Below, one piece after another: positions 33,552 through 43,302 of a DNA stretch of 64,000 nt. The position numbers and the translations under genes are program-made. This DNA is from Thauera sp. (GTDB taxonomy: Bacteria; Pseudomonadota; Gammaproteobacteria; Burkholderiales; Rhodocyclaceae), in contig JACKMB010000001.1 in the NCBI GenBank assembly GCA_024235615.1, forward strand, positions 1,178,001-1,242,000, in the 5' to 3' direction. The notes under the pieces were generated by a model, which saw only the letters and a program-made list of their open reading frames with translations, did not search any database and was not told where the DNA came from. The first letter of the stretch is position 1. Each line of letters starts with the position of its first letter.

Positions 33552-35267
33552 ATGGCGGCAACCTCCAAACCGGCCCTGAGCGGCTTCGCCAGGGCGCTGA
33601 TCCAGCATGGCCACCTGAAAGAGGCGGACGCGGTCGCGTGCACCCTGCAAGCGGGCGAGACTGCGACCGCCTTCATCCTCGAGGTCGCCAACCGCGGCCT
33701 GATGAGTTGCGCGGCCATGGCCCGCTTCGCCGCCGAGACCTTCGGCTACCCCCTGCTCGACCTCGCCGCCTTCGATGCGGCGATGTTCGCGCGCGAGGCG
33801 GTCGACCGCAAGCTGCTCGCCAAGCATCAGGTCGCGCCGCTTGCCAAGCGCCAGAACCGCATCACGCTCGCCACCGCCGACCCCTCGAACCTGCGCGCGC
33901 TCGACGAGATCCGCTTCCAGACCGGCCTGCAGCTCGAGCTCGTGATCGTCGAGGCGGACAAGCTCAAGCGTGTGGTCGAAGCCTTGTCCGAGTCGGCTGC
34001 CGACACCTTGAAGGAGCTGACCGGCGAAGCCTTCGACATGGACCTGCTGCAGCAGGACAGCCCCACGCAATCGCGCGACGAGGAGGAAGCCAACGAAGTC
34101 GATGACGCGCCGGTCGTCAAGTTCATCCAGAAGGTGCTGATCGACGCGATCAACGAGGGCGCCTCCGACGTCCATTTCGAGCCCTACGAGAAGTTCTACC
34201 GCATCCGCGTGCGCACCGACGGCATCCTGCGCGACATCGCGCAGCCACCGCTGGTGCTCAAGGAGAAGATCGCCGCGCGTATCAAGGTGATCTCGCGCCT
34301 CGACATCTCCGAGAAGCGCGTACCGCAGGACGGCCGCATGAAGCTCGTGCTGTCGAAGAACAAGGCGATCGACTTCCGCGTCTCGACGCTGCCGACCCTG
34401 CACGGCGAGAAGATCGTGATGCGCATCCTCGACCCGAGCTCGGCCATGCTCGGCATCGACGCGCTCGGCTACGATCCGGACCAGCGCGAGGCGCTGCTCG
34501 CCGCGGTCGAGCGCCCTTACGGCATGATCCTGGTCACCGGCCCCACCGGCTCGGGCAAGACCGTGTCCCTGTACACCTGCCTCAACCTGCTCAACAAGCC
34601 GGGGGTGAACATCTCCACCGCCGAGGACCCGGCCGAGATCAACCTCGCCGGCATCAACCAGGTCAACGTCAACGAGAAGGCCGGCCTGACCTTCTCCGCC
34701 GCCCTGCGCGCCTTCCTGCGCCAGGACCCGGACGTGATCATGGTGGGTGAGATCCGCGACCTCGAAACCGCCGAGATCGCGATCAAGGCGGCACAGACCG
34801 GCCATCTGGTGATGTCCACCCTGCACACCAACGACGCACCCTCCACGCTCGAGCGCCTCAAGAACATGGGCGTGGCGCCGTTCAATATCGCATCCTCGGT
34901 GATCCTGATCACGGCCCAGCGCCTCGCGCGCCGGCTATGCTCGTGCAAGAAGGCGGTGGATATTCCACTGCAGGCGCTCGTCGAGGCCGGATTCGAGCCC
35001 GAGGAACTCGACGGCAGCTGGGAGCCGATGGGCCCGGTGGGTTGCGAGCGCTGCAAGGGCAGCGGCTACAAGGGCCGGGTGGGCATCTACCAGGTCATGC
35101 CGATCAGCGAGGAGATCGCCCGCATCATCATGACCGGCGGCAACTCCATGGACATCGCTGCCCAGGCTCGCCGCGAGGGTGTGCTCGACCTGCGCCAGTC
35201 GGGCCTGCGCAAGGTGCGCCAGGGCATCACCTCGCTCGAAGAAGTGCTGGCGACGACCAACGAATAA
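33552..35267 (+). CDS. pilB: Type IV pilus assembly ATPase PilB
   Basis: A 571-residue GspE/PilB-family hexameric ATPase that powers pilus extension. An N-terminal GSPII_E_N domain (about 1-150) precedes the ATPase domain, with Walker A GPTGSGKT near 330, the Asp box region ISTAEDPAEINLAGINQV, Walker B VIMVGEIRDLETA and the His box TGHLVMSTLHTNDA. The zinc-binding tetracysteine is present (CSCKK ... CERCKGSGYKGRVGI). It is followed after 15 bases by pilC and then pilD, the classic order. Confidence 0.97.
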   Translation: MAATSKPALSGFARALIQHGHLKEADAVACTLQAGETATAFILEVANRGLMSCAAMARFAAETFGYPLLDLAAFDAAMFAREAVDRKLLAKHQVAPLAKRQNRITLATADPSNLRALDEIRFQTGLQLELVIVEADKLKRVVEALSESAADTLKELTGEAFDMDLLQQDSPTQSRDEEEANEVDDAPVVKFIQKVLIDAINEGASDVHFEPYEKFYRIRVRTDGILRDIAQPPLVLKEKIAARIKVISRLDISEKRVPQDGRMKLVLSKNKAIDFRVSTLPTLHGEKIVMRILDPSSAMLGIDALGYDPDQREALLAAVERPYGMILVTGPTGSGKTVSLYTCLNLLNKPGVNISTAEDPAEINLAGINQVNVNEKAGLTFSAALRAFLRQDPDVIMVGEIRDLETAEIAIKAAQTGHLVMSTLHTNDAPSTLERLKNMGVAPFNIASSVILITAQRLARRLCSCKKAVDIPLQALVEAGFEPEELDGSWEPMGPVGCERCKGSGYKGRVGIYQVMPISEEIARIIMTGGNSMDIAAQARREGVLDLRQSGLRKVRQGITSLEEVLATTNE

Positions 35268-35282
35268 AGGACGTTCGATTTC

Positions 35283-36512
35283 ATGGCCACTGCAAGCCGC
35301 GCGGCACGTGCCACCGGTCCCAAGGAGGACCTGTACATCTGGGAAGGCAAGGACAAGACCGGCAAGGTCATCCGCGGCGAGATCCGCGCCACCGGCGACG
35401 CCATGGTGCAGGCCATGCTGCGACGCCAGGGCATCCAGGTGATCAAGGTGCGCAAGCAGAAGATGGCGCGCGGCGGCCGCATCTCCGAGAAGGACATCGC
35501 GCTGTTCACCCGCCAGCTCGCCACGATGATGAAGTCCGGCGTGCCGCTGCTGCAGGCCTTCGACATCGCGATGAAGGGCTCGGCCAACGCGGCCTTGTCG
35601 CGCATGCTCAACGACATCCGCACCGACGTCGAGACCGGCTCCAACCTGTCGCAGGCCTTTGCCAAGCACCCCGCGCATTTCGACCGCCTGTTCTGCAACC
35701 TGGTCGCCGCCGGCGAGCAGGCGGGCATCCTCGACGGCCTGCTCGACCGCATCGCCACGTACAAGGAAAAGATCCTCGCGATCAAGAGCAAGATCAAGTC
35801 GGCGCTGTTCTACCCCACCGCGGTGGTCGTCGTCGCCGGCCTGGTGATCTCGGTGATGATGCTGTTCGTGATCCCCGAGTTCAAGAGCGTGTTCAAGAGC
35901 TTCGGCGCCGACCTTCCCGCGCCGACCTTGCTGGTGATCGCCATCTCGGATGCCTTCGTGGCGTACTGGTACCTGATCTTCGGTGCGATCATCGCGGCCA
36001 TCGTCTCGATCGCGTGGAGCTACAAGCGCTCGACGGCGATGCAGATCGCGGTCGACCGGCTGGTGCTGCGCATCCCGGTGGTCGGCGCGATCATCCGCAA
36101 GGCGACGGTGGCGCGCTGGACGCGCACGCTGTCGACCATGTTCGCCGCCGGCGTGCCGCTGGTCGAGGCGCTCGACTCGGTGGGCGGCGCATCCGGCAAC
36201 CACGTTTATCTGGTGGCGACACGCCAGATCCAGGGCGAGGTCAGCACCGGCACCAGCCTGACGGTGGCAATGCAGAACGCCGACGTGTTCCCCACCATGG
36301 TGGTGCAGATGGTCTCGATCGGTGAGGAGTCCGGCCAGCTCGACTCGATGCTGAGCAAGGTCGCAGACTTCTTCGAGCAGGAGGTGGACGACGCCGTCGC
36401 CGGCCTGTCGCAGCTGCTCGAGCCGCTGATCATGGTCTTCCTCGGCACCGTCATCGGCGGCCTGGTGGTCGCGATGTACCTGCCGATCTTCAAGCTCGGG
36501 GCGATCGTCTGA
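35283..36512 (+). CDS. pilC: Type IV pilus inner membrane platform protein PilC
   Basis: A 409-residue GspF/PilC-family protein, the inner-membrane platform of the pilus motor. Two GspF domains (about 75-200 and 278-400) each carry membrane helices, with the signatures LFTRQLATMMKSGVPLLQAF and WTRTLSTMFAAGVPLVEAL. The C-terminal hydrophobic helix (LEPLIMVFLGTVIGGLVVAM) is complete. It lies between pilB and pilD and is co-transcribed with them. Confidence 0.97.
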   Translation: MATASRAARATGPKEDLYIWEGKDKTGKVIRGEIRATGDAMVQAMLRRQGIQVIKVRKQKMARGGRISEKDIALFTRQLATMMKSGVPLLQAFDIAMKGSANAALSRMLNDIRTDVETGSNLSQAFAKHPAHFDRLFCNLVAAGEQAGILDGLLDRIATYKEKILAIKSKIKSALFYPTAVVVVAGLVISVMMLFVIPEFKSVFKSFGADLPAPTLLVIAISDAFVAYWYLIFGAIIAAIVSIAWSYKRSTAMQIAVDRLVLRIPVVGAIIRKATVARWTRTLSTMFAAGVPLVEALDSVGGASGNHVYLVATRQIQGEVSTGTSLTVAMQNADVFPTMVVQMVSIGEESGQLDSMLSKVADFFEQEVDDAVAGLSQLLEPLIMVFLGTVIGGLVVAMYLPIFKLGAIV

Positions 36513-36515
36513 GTC

Positions 36516-37367
36516 ATGCTCGGCTTCCTCTCCGACCCCATCGCCTTCACCACCCTGGCCGGCCTGCTCGGCCTGTTCGTGGGCAGCTTCCTCAACGTCG
36601 TGATCCATCGCCTGCCCAGGATGATGGAGCGCGACTGGCACGCCCAGGCCGCCGAGCTGCGCGGCGAGGAGCCCCCCGCCGGCGAGCGCTTCAACCTCGC
36701 CACGCCGCGCTCGCGCTGCCCGCACTGCGGCCACCAGATCACGCTTCTCGAGAACATCCCGCTGGTCAGCTACCTGGTGCTGCGCGGACGCTGCGGGCAT
36801 TGCGGCGCCGGCATCAGCAAGCGCTACCCGATCGTCGAGGCCGTCAGCGCGCTGCTGTCGGCCTACGCCGCCTGGCATTTCGGCTTCGGCGCCGCCGCGC
36901 TGGGGGCGCTGCTGTTCGTGTGGGCGATGGTCGCGCTCACCTTCATCGACCTCGACACCCAGCTGCTGCCTGACGACATCACCCTGCCGCTGCTGTGGCT
37001 GGGCCTCGCCTTCAACGTGGGCGGCACCTACACCGAGCTCCCCGCCGCGGTCATCGGCGCGATGGCGGGCTATCTCGCGCTGTGGTCCGTGTTCTGGCTG
37101 TTCAAGCTCGCCACCGGCAAGGAAGGCATGGGCTATGGCGACTTCAAGCTGCTGGCCGCGATCGGCGCCTGGCTGGGCTGGCAGATGTTGCCGCTCACCA
37201 TCCTGCTGTCCTCGCTGGTGGGTGCGGTGGTCGGCATCGTGCTGATCGTCGCCGCCCGCCACGGCCGCAACGTGCCGATCCCCTTCGGCCCCTATCTCGC
37301 CGCCGCCGGCCTGATCGCGCTGTTCTGGGGCGAGGGCATCACCGCGCGCTACCTCGGCCTGCTCTGA
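36516..37367 (+). CDS. pilD: Prepilin peptidase / N-methyltransferase PilD
   Basis: A 283-residue bifunctional enzyme that cleaves prepilins after Gly and methylates the new N-terminal Phe, in the inner membrane. The N-terminal cytoplasmic part has the two CPHCGH/CGHCG zinc pairs (about 68-95). The aspartate protease residues appear in FIDLDTQLLPDDITLP (about 147) and GYGDFKLLAAIG (about 206). Seven or so hydrophobic helices are visible. It is separated by three bases from pilC. Confidence 0.97.
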   Translation: MLGFLSDPIAFTTLAGLLGLFVGSFLNVVIHRLPRMMERDWHAQAAELRGEEPPAGERFNLATPRSRCPHCGHQITLLENIPLVSYLVLRGRCGHCGAGISKRYPIVEAVSALLSAYAAWHFGFGAAALGALLFVWAMVALTFIDLDTQLLPDDITLPLLWLGLAFNVGGTYTELPAAVIGAMAGYLALWSVFWLFKLATGKEGMGYGDFKLLAAIGAWLGWQMLPLTILLSSLVGAVVGIVLIVAARHGRNVPIPFGPYLAAAGLIALFWGEGITARYLGLL

Positions 37368-37524
37368 ACGCGCGACGCGCAAGCCCGCGCACGCGGTCCG
37401 CAGCGCGGGGCTTGAAGCCGCCCTCTCCCGCCCTCACCTGAAGCCTGCGCGCGCCGGTTCCGGACGCGCTTTTTCCTTATGCTGCGTTGCGTTAGACTTG
37501 CGCACTTGTTTTCGGGAGCACGTC

Positions 37525-37788
37525 ATGCCCATCTACGAATATCGTTGCCCGAGCTGTGGTTTCCAGAAAGAACACCTGCAGAAAATGAGCGACGAGCCCC
37601 TGTCCGTCTGTCCGTCCTGCGGCGCGGCCGGCTACGCCAAGCTGCTTTCGGCGGCCGGCTTCCAGCTCAAGGGCTCGGGCTGGTACGCCACCGACTTCAA
37701 GGGTGGCGCCAAGAGCGCCGCCCCGGCGGCCGAATCCACGCCCGCACCTGCAGCCGGTGGCTGCGGCGGCGGCTGCGCCTGCCACTGA
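37525..37788 (+). CDS. FmdB-family zinc ribbon protein
   Basis: An 87-residue protein. MPIYEYRCPSCG at the N-terminus with a second CPSCG pair (about 34-37) is the FmdB zinc ribbon. The tail is Ala/Pro-rich and ends in CGGGCACH. The start at 37525 is preceded by GGGAG. In betaproteobacteria this gene commonly stands before the DUF502 and aspS genes, as here. A regulatory or metal-handling role is suspected; function is unproven. Confidence 0.9.
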   Translation: MPIYEYRCPSCGFQKEHLQKMSDEPLSVCPSCGAAGYAKLLSAAGFQLKGSGWYATDFKGGAKSAAPAAESTPAPAAGGCGGGCACH

Positions 37789-37870
37789 GCGCACCGAACC
37801 ATCTCGCGGCAGGCCGGCCGCGGCGCGGCGGATGCCGGCAGCCGCGGCGTGTGGCGGCCAGGAACTGCAC

Positions 37871-38497
37871 TTGAAAAAATACTTCATCACCGGCCTGCTG
37901 ATCTGGCTCCCGCTGGCGATCACCTACATGGTGATCTCCTGGATCGTCGGCACGCTCGACGCGATCCTGCTGTGGCTCCCCGAGGAGTACCAGCCGAGCC
38001 GCTACCTCGGCGTGCACATCCCCGGCGTGGGCGTGATCGCCGGCCTGCTGCTGGTGTTCTTCACCGGCCTGGTCGCGGCCAACGTCATCGGCCAGAAGCT
38101 CGTGAAGCTTTGGGAGGCGCTGCTGGCACGCATCCCGGTGGTGAAGTCGATCTACTACAGCGTCAAGCAGGTCTCCGACACCGTCTTCTCCAGCAGCGGC
38201 CAGGCCTTCCGCAAGGCGCTGCTGGTGCAGTACCCGCGCGAGGGCGTGTGGACCATCGCCTTCCTCACCGGCCAGCCGGGCGGCGACGCGGCCGAGCACC
38301 TGCGCGGCGACTACGTCAGCGTGTATGTGCCGACCACGCCCAACCCGACCTCGGGCTTCTTCCTGATGATGCGGCGCAGCGAGGTCGTCGAGCTCGACAT
38401 GAGTGTCGACGACGCGCTCAAGTACATCATCTCGATGGGCGTCGTCGCGCCACCCATGCGCAGGCGGGAGCCGGCACCCGCGCTGCCCGAGTCCTGA
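37871..38497 (+). CDS. DUF502-family inner membrane protein
   Basis: A 208-residue protein. The start is a TTG at 37871 with AGGAA ahead of it, giving the family N-terminus LKKYFITGLLIWLPLAITYMVI; longer frames add an implausible Pro/Arg-rich leader. Two hydrophobic helices (about 4-28 and 57-78) are followed by IPVVKSIYYSVKQVSDTVFS and a cytoplasmic domain with PNPTSGFFLMMRRSEV. It sits between fmdB and aspS. Function unknown. Confidence 0.85.
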   Translation: MKKYFITGLLIWLPLAITYMVISWIVGTLDAILLWLPEEYQPSRYLGVHIPGVGVIAGLLLVFFTGLVAANVIGQKLVKLWEALLARIPVVKSIYYSVKQVSDTVFSSSGQAFRKALLVQYPREGVWTIAFLTGQPGGDAAEHLRGDYVSVYVPTTPNPTSGFFLMMRRSEVVELDMSVDDALKYIISMGVVAPPMRRREPAPALPES

Positions 38498-38584
38498 ACC
38501 CAGCACATCCGATCTTCCAGCCTCCCCACCCTGCCGAATCCTGAATCCCCGGGCGCAAGCGCCCCCGAACCTGCGGAACCCGAC

Positions 38585-40384
38585 ATGCGAACTCACTACT
38601 GCGGCAAAGTCACCGCCGCCGACCTCGACCAGATCGTCACCATTTGCGGCTGGGTGCATCGCCGCCGCGACCACGGCGGCGTCATCTTCATCGACCTGCG
38701 CGACCGCGAGGGCCTGGTGCAGGTGGTGTGCGACCCCGACCGCGCCGACATGTTCAAGACCGCCGAGTCGGTACGCAACGAGTTCGTGCTCAAGATGAGC
38801 GGCAAGGTGCGCCGCCGCCCGGCCGGCACCGAGAACGCCAACCTGACCTCGGGCGAGATCGAGATCCTCTGCCACGACATCGAGGTGCTCAACGCCGCCG
38901 CCACGCCGCCCTTCCAGCTCGACGACGAGAACCTGTCGGAGACCGTGCGCCTGACCAACCGCGTCATCGACCTGCGTCGCCCGCAGATGCAGAAGAACCT
39001 GATGCTGCGCTACAAGACCACGATGGCCTTCCGCCGCTTCCTCGACGGCGCCGGCTTCATCGACGTCGAGACGCCGATGCTCACCAAGAGCACGCCCGAA
39101 GGCGCGCGCGACTACCTGGTGCCCTCGCGCGTGCATCCGGGCCAGTTCTTCGCCCTGCCGCAGTCGCCGCAGCTCTTCAAGCAGCTGCTCATGGTGGCCG
39201 GCTACGACCGCTACTACCAGATCGTCAAGTGCTTCCGCGACGAGGACCTGCGCGCCGACCGCCAGCCCGAATTCACCCAGGTCGACCTCGAGACCTCGTT
39301 CATGAACGAGCACGAGATCACCGCGCTGGTGGAAGAGATGATCCGCTTCGTGTTCAAGGAAGCGATGGACGTCGAGCTGCCTGCGCCCTTCCCGCGCATG
39401 ACCTACGCCGAGGCGATGCGCCGCTACGGCTCGGACAAGCCCGACCTGCGCGTCACCCTCGAGCTCACCGATGTCACCGACGCCGTGCAGGACGTCGCCT
39501 TCAAGGTGTTCAGCGGCCCCGCCACCTCGGGCGGCCGCGTCGCCGCGATGCGCGTGCCGGGCGGCAACGCCCTCACCCGCGGCGAGATCGACGAGTTCAC
39601 CAAGTTCGTCGGCATCTACGGCGCCAAGGGCCTGGCCTACATCAAGGTCAATGACGTGACCCAGCCCAACGAGCAGGGCCTGCAGTCGCCGATCGTCAAG
39701 AACCTCCACGAGACCGCGCTGCGCACCATCCTCGAGCGCACCGGCGCGCAGTCGGGCGACCTGATCTTCTTCGGCGCCGACAAGACCAAGGTGGTCAACG
39801 ACGCCATGGGCGCGCTGCGCATCAAGCTCGGCCACGAGAAGGGCTACGTGACCGGCGAGGCCTGGCGCCCGCTGTGGGTGGTCGACTTCCCGATGTTCGA
39901 GTACGACGAGGACGACAAGCGCTGGACCGCCTGCCACCACCCCTTCACCAGCCCGAAGGACGAGCACATCGACCTGCTCGAATCCAACCCGGGCGAGTGC
40001 CTCGCCAAGGCCTACGACCTCGCGCTCAACGGCTGGGAGATCGGCGGCGGCTCGGTGCGTATCCACCGCGCCGACGTGCAGGCGCGCGTGTTCGAGGCGC
40101 TCAACATCGGCCCCGAGGAGCAGCAGGCCAAGTTCGGCTTCCTGCTCGACGCGCTCAAGTACGGCGCGCCCCCGCACGGCGGCCTGGCCTTCGGTCTCGA
40201 CCGCATCGTCACCATGATGACCGGCGCCGAGTCCATCCGCGACGTCATCGCCTTCCCCAAGACCCAGCGCGCCCAATGCCTGCTCACCGACGCGCCGAGC
40301 GGCGTGGACGAGAAGCAGCTGCGCGAGCTGCACATCCGCCTGCGCCAGAAGGTTGACACGCAGGTCGAGGTCGAGCGCGGCTGA
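38585..40384 (+). CDS. aspS: Aspartyl-tRNA synthetase
   Basis: A 599-residue class IIb synthetase, bacterial type, charging tRNA-Asp (possibly also tRNA-Asn if non-discriminating). The order is an OB-fold anticodon domain (about 1-110, [22 protein letters not shown]), the catalytic domain with motif 2 [16 protein letters not shown] near 218-233, a GAD insertion (about 285-425) and motif 3 [14 protein letters not shown] near 535. Length is normal. It is followed by a strong hairpin. Confidence 0.97.
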   Translation: MRTHYCGKVTAADLDQIVTICGWVHRRRDHGGVIFIDLRDREGLVQVVCDPDRADMFKTAESVRNEFVLKMSGKVRRRPAGTENANLTSGEIEILCHDIEVLNAAATPPFQLDDENLSETVRLTNRVIDLRRPQMQKNLMLRYKTTMAFRRFLDGAGFIDVETPMLTKSTPEGARDYLVPSRVHPGQFFALPQSPQLFKQLLMVAGYDRYYQIVKCFRDEDLRADRQPEFTQVDLETSFMNEHEITALVEEMIRFVFKEAMDVELPAPFPRMTYAEAMRRYGSDKPDLRVTLELTDVTDAVQDVAFKVFSGPATSGGRVAAMRVPGGNALTRGEIDEFTKFVGIYGAKGLAYIKVNDVTQPNEQGLQSPIVKNLHETALRTILERTGAQSGDLIFFGADKTKVVNDAMGALRIKLGHEKGYVTGEAWRPLWVVDFPMFEYDEDDKRWTACHHPFTSPKDEHIDLLESNPGECLAKAYDLALNGWEIGGGSVRIHRADVQARVFEALNIGPEEQQAKFGFLLDALKYGAPPHGGLAFGLDRIVTMMTGAESIRDVIAFPKTQRAQCLLTDAPSGVDEKQLRELHIRLRQKVDTQVEVERG

Positions 40385-40429
40385 GCGCCCGACTGCGCTG
40401 GCAGGCTCGCTCCCGCAGGCCGTTCGCAC

Positions 40430-40479
40430 CTGAAGCCCCCGCGACGAAGAGCAGCATTTCTTCGTCGCGGGGGCTTCAG
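40430..40479 (+). terminator. Perfect 21-base-pair hairpin after aspS
   Basis: Arms 40430-40450 and 40459-40479 are exactly complementary over 21 bases with an eight-base loop (GCAGCATT). There is no real T-run after it on the plus strand (CCTTTG), so it may terminate inefficiently, protect mRNA 3' ends, or be a dispersed palindrome. Confidence 0.6.
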
Positions 40480-40546
40480 CCTTTGCGCCGCCTGCCGTAA
40501 TCTTCGGACATGGCACGCCGCCGGCGTGCGTCCGCCACGCCATCCG

Positions 40547-42196
40547 ATGCTCCTTCCCCACGGCCTGCAGGTCCTCGTCGTCGAATCCCAGTCGAGCATG
40601 CGCGCGCAGCTGCGCAACATGCTCGCCTCGATCGGCGTCGACGCGCCGCAGTTCGCGGTATCGGCGAGCATGGCGATGCGCCGCCTGCGCGCGCAGACCT
40701 ACGACCTCATCCTGTCCGAATACGACCTCGGCGAGGGCCAGGACGGCCAGCACCTGCTCGAGGACCTGCGCCAGCACGCCATCATTCCGCCCGAAACGGT
40801 GTTCGTGATGATCACCGGCGAGCGCAACTACGAGCGCGTGATCAGCGCCTGCGAGCTCATCCCCAACGACTACATCCTCAAGCCGCTCACCGCCGAGAGC
40901 CTGCGCGTGCGCCTGCTGCGCGCGTTCGAGAAGCGCGACGCCTTCCTGCCGGTGTGGCAGCTCATGAAGCTCGGCGATCCGGTTGGCGCGCTCGCCGCCT
41001 GCCGCGAGGCGCGCGACCGCCACCCCCAGTACCTGGTCGACTTCATGCGCCTGCAGGCCGAACTGCACGCCCAGATCGGCCAGGTCGACGAGGCCGCGGC
41101 CCTGTACCGCGAGATCCTCGCCGCACGCCCGATCCCCTGGGCCTCGCTCGGACTGGCGCGCATGCTGGTGGTGCGCGAGGCCTGGGTCGAGGCCGAACAC
41201 CTGCTCACCGACCTGGTCGCCCGGCACCCGCGCTTCATCGAGGCACACGAGCTGCTCGCCCGCGTGCAGGAAGAAACCGGCCGCCCCGCCGAGGCCTGCG
41301 AGACCCTGCAGCGCGCCACCGCGCTCTCGCCCTACCGCCTGCCGCGGCTGCGCAGGCTCGGCGAGCTCGCCCTGCAGGCCGGCGAGCTCGACCGCGCCGA
41401 GCACAGCCTTGCCGAGGCGGTGCGCCGCGGCGGCTACTCCGAATTCCGCGACCCCGAGGACCACGTCCGCCTGGTGCAGGCCCAACTCGCCCGCGAGCGC
41501 CCCGACGAAGCCCTGGCCACGCTCGCCGACCTCGAGCGCAACCTCGTCCGCCACCCCAAGGGCGAACTTTGCCTCGCCGTCGGCAACGCCCTGGTCGAGG
41601 GCCACCGCAACGACGCCGAAGGCCTGCGCGGCGCCATGGTGCGCGCGCTCTCCAGCCCCGAGCGCATCCGCGAGCTCTCCCCCGGGCTGCGCCGCGACCT
41701 GCTCGAGCTGTGCTACGACCGCAAGCTGGAGAACGAGGGTCGCCAGCTGCTTGCCGACCTGATGCGCACCCATGGCGACGACCGCAGCCTCGCGAGCACG
41801 CGCGCCGCGCTCGAGGCACGCGGCTTCGGCGGGCTCTCCGCCGAGGTCGAGCAGCAGGTGCAGACCGAGGTGAAGACCCTGGTCGGCGCCGGGGCCGAGA
41901 AGGCGCGCGCCGGCGACTACGACGGCGCGGTCGCCGAGATGATGAACGCCGCGCGCAAGATGCCGGGCAACCCGCACGTGCTCTTCAACGCCGCGCTCGC
42001 CTTGCTGCGCCACATCGAGCACCGCGGCTGGAACGAGGCCTTCGCGGCGCAGGCGCGCAGCCTGATCGAGCGCACCCAGCGCCTGGCGCCCACCAACCCG
42101 CGCCTGGCGGCGATCACCGAGTTCCGCCACGAGCTCATGAAGCGCTACGGCATCCGCCCCGAGCGCGCCCCGATCCCCCGCAACCGCCGCGCCTGA
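40547..42196 (+). CDS. Receiver-domain protein with TPR repeats
   Basis: A 549-residue protein. The N-terminal receiver domain (about 5-120) has LVVESQSSMRAQLRNML and the likely phosphoacceptor in ILSEYDLGEG; YILKPL supplies the conserved Lys. The rest is built of tetratricopeptide-like helical repeats (for example GQVDEAAALYREILAARP, GRPAEACETLQRATALSP, ARAGDYDGAVAEMMNAARKMPGNP), with no output enzyme. The ATG at 40547 opens the receiver strand; a GTG at 40526 is possible. It probably acts as a scaffold responding to phosphorylation. Partner unknown. Confidence 0.85.
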   Translation: MLLPHGLQVLVVESQSSMRAQLRNMLASIGVDAPQFAVSASMAMRRLRAQTYDLILSEYDLGEGQDGQHLLEDLRQHAIIPPETVFVMITGERNYERVISACELIPNDYILKPLTAESLRVRLLRAFEKRDAFLPVWQLMKLGDPVGALAACREARDRHPQYLVDFMRLQAELHAQIGQVDEAAALYREILAARPIPWASLGLARMLVVREAWVEAEHLLTDLVARHPRFIEAHELLARVQEETGRPAEACETLQRATALSPYRLPRLRRLGELALQAGELDRAEHSLAEAVRRGGYSEFRDPEDHVRLVQAQLARERPDEALATLADLERNLVRHPKGELCLAVGNALVEGHRNDAEGLRGAMVRALSSPERIRELSPGLRRDLLELCYDRKLENEGRQLLADLMRTHGDDRSLASTRAALEARGFGGLSAEVEQQVQTEVKTLVGAGAEKARAGDYDGAVAEMMNAARKMPGNPHVLFNAALALLRHIEHRGWNEAFAAQARSLIERTQRLAPTNPRLAAITEFRHELMKRYGIRPERAPIPRNRRA

Positions 42197-42202
42197 ACCC
42201 CG

Positions 42203-42607
42203 ATGCTGCGTACCGTCCTGCTCCGCCTGCTGCTCCTGCTCACGCTCGCCGCGGCCCTGCCCGCCTGCTCACCCGGCGCCACGCCCGCGGCCCCGCAAGC
42301 CGCGCAGGGGCTGCTGCAGCCCTCGCACGCCGGCCTGCCGCCCGAGGCGATCGAGACGCTGGCGCTCATCCAGCGCGGCGGCCCCTTCCCCTACCGCAAG
42401 GACGGCACCACCTTCCAGAACCGCGAACGCCTGCTGCCGGCACGACCGCGGGGCTATTACCGCGAGTACACCGTGCCCACGCCCGGCTCGCGCGATCGCG
42501 GCGCGCGCCGCATCGTCAGCGGCGGCGATCCGCCCGAGGTGTTCTACTACACCGCCGACCACTACCGCAGCTTCCGCGAGATCGCGCCGCTGCGCTCGCT
42601 GCCCTGA
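42203..42607 (+). CDS. Guanyl-specific ribonuclease (barnase/RNase Sa-like), exported
   Basis: A 134-residue protein, six bases after the TPR gene. A signal peptide with a lipobox-like LPAC (Cys near 22) leads to a microbial RNase N1/T1/Sa fold: IQRGGPFPYRKDGTTFQNRERLLP, the catalytic-type YYREYTVPTPG (Glu), RRIVSGG (Arg) and YYTADHYRSF (His). The gene for its likely inhibitor, a barstar-family protein, follows at 11 bases. Secreted RNases of this type serve in nutrient RNA breakdown or as toxins. Confidence 0.88.
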   Translation: MLRTVLLRLLLLLTLAAALPACSPGATPAAPQAAQGLLQPSHAGLPPEAIETLALIQRGGPFPYRKDGTTFQNRERLLPARPRGYYREYTVPTPGSRDRGARRIVSGGDPPEVFYYTADHYRSFREIAPLRSLP

Positions 42608-42618
42608 GCCGTCCGTCC

Positions 42619-42984
42619 ATGAGCCAAGCCCTGCAAGCGCCCGCCACGCCCCCGCTCCAGCCGCATCGCATCGACCTCGCCGGCTGCACCGACAAGGCCG
42701 AGCTGCTCGCACGCATCGCGCGCACGCTGCGCTTCCCGGACTGGTTCGGCCACAACTGGGACGCGCTCGCCGACTGCCTGTGCGACCTCTCCTGGCTGCC
42801 CGCCGATGCCTATCGGCTCGAGTTCGTGCACGCCGATGCGCTGCGCGCGGCCGCGCCCGAGACCGTGGCCACGCTGTGCGAGATCCTCGACGAAGCCGGG
42901 GATTTCTGGCGTGCCGAAGGCGTGGGCTTCGGCCACGCCTTCATCCCCGCGCCTCCCGAGGGACCTGGCGGCGCGCCTCGATGA
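42619..42984 (+). CDS. Barstar-family ribonuclease inhibitor
   Basis: A 121-residue cytoplasmic protein. The core HRIDLAGCTDKAELLARIARTLRFPDWFGHNWDALADCLCDLSWLP matches barstar, including the FGxNWDAL segment that plugs the RNase active site. It would protect the producing cell from the RNase encoded just upstream. The 3' end overlaps the convergent Cys-rich gene by 44 bases. Confidence 0.92.
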   Translation: MSQALQAPATPPLQPHRIDLAGCTDKAELLARIARTLRFPDWFGHNWDALADCLCDLSWLPADAYRLEFVHADALRAAAPETVATLCEILDEAGDFWRAEGVGFGHAFIPAPPEGPGGAPR

Positions 42985-43144
42985 GCTCGGCGAGGCAGCG
43001 CGGACAGTAGCATTCCCCCGTACCTTCAGCCGGCACCGCGAACGCGGCCGGCAGCGCCGCGCACCAGCACTCCGCCTCACCCGCGCGCATGCCGCAGGTG
43101 AAGCTCGCGCCGCAGCGCGGACAGACATTGGTGGTTTCGTTCAT
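42941..43144 (-). CDS. Cysteine-rich CWC-family small protein
   Basis: A 67-residue protein starting at 43144 after GGGAGG. Seven cysteines are arranged as CPRCG, FTCG, CWC and CYCPRC, the pattern of the cysteine-rich CWC family and probably a small metal-binding domain. The gene overlaps the barstar-like gene tail to tail. Function unknown. Confidence 0.82.
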   Translation of the reverse strand: MNETTNVCPRCGASFTCGMRAGEAECWCAALPAAFAVPAEGTGECYCPRCLAELIEARRQVPREARG

Positions 43145-43302
43145 CAGCGTTGCGCCTCCCAGGTTCGTTCGATTGCCGTCACGAGGAGGACGCCGCGATC
43201 GACGCCGCACGCACGCTCGCCCCTTGAAAACCCTTCCTGCGTGCCTATATTGGTCTTGAAGCCGGATCCCCCGGCAAGAACCCGGACACAGGAGGACACG
43301 AC

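Noticed and set aside
37697-42130. Very long leftward open frame opposite aspS and the TPR gene
   Set aside because: It is the antisense of confidently identified genes in high-GC DNA; the composition is low-complexity Ala/Gly/His/Arg without domains.
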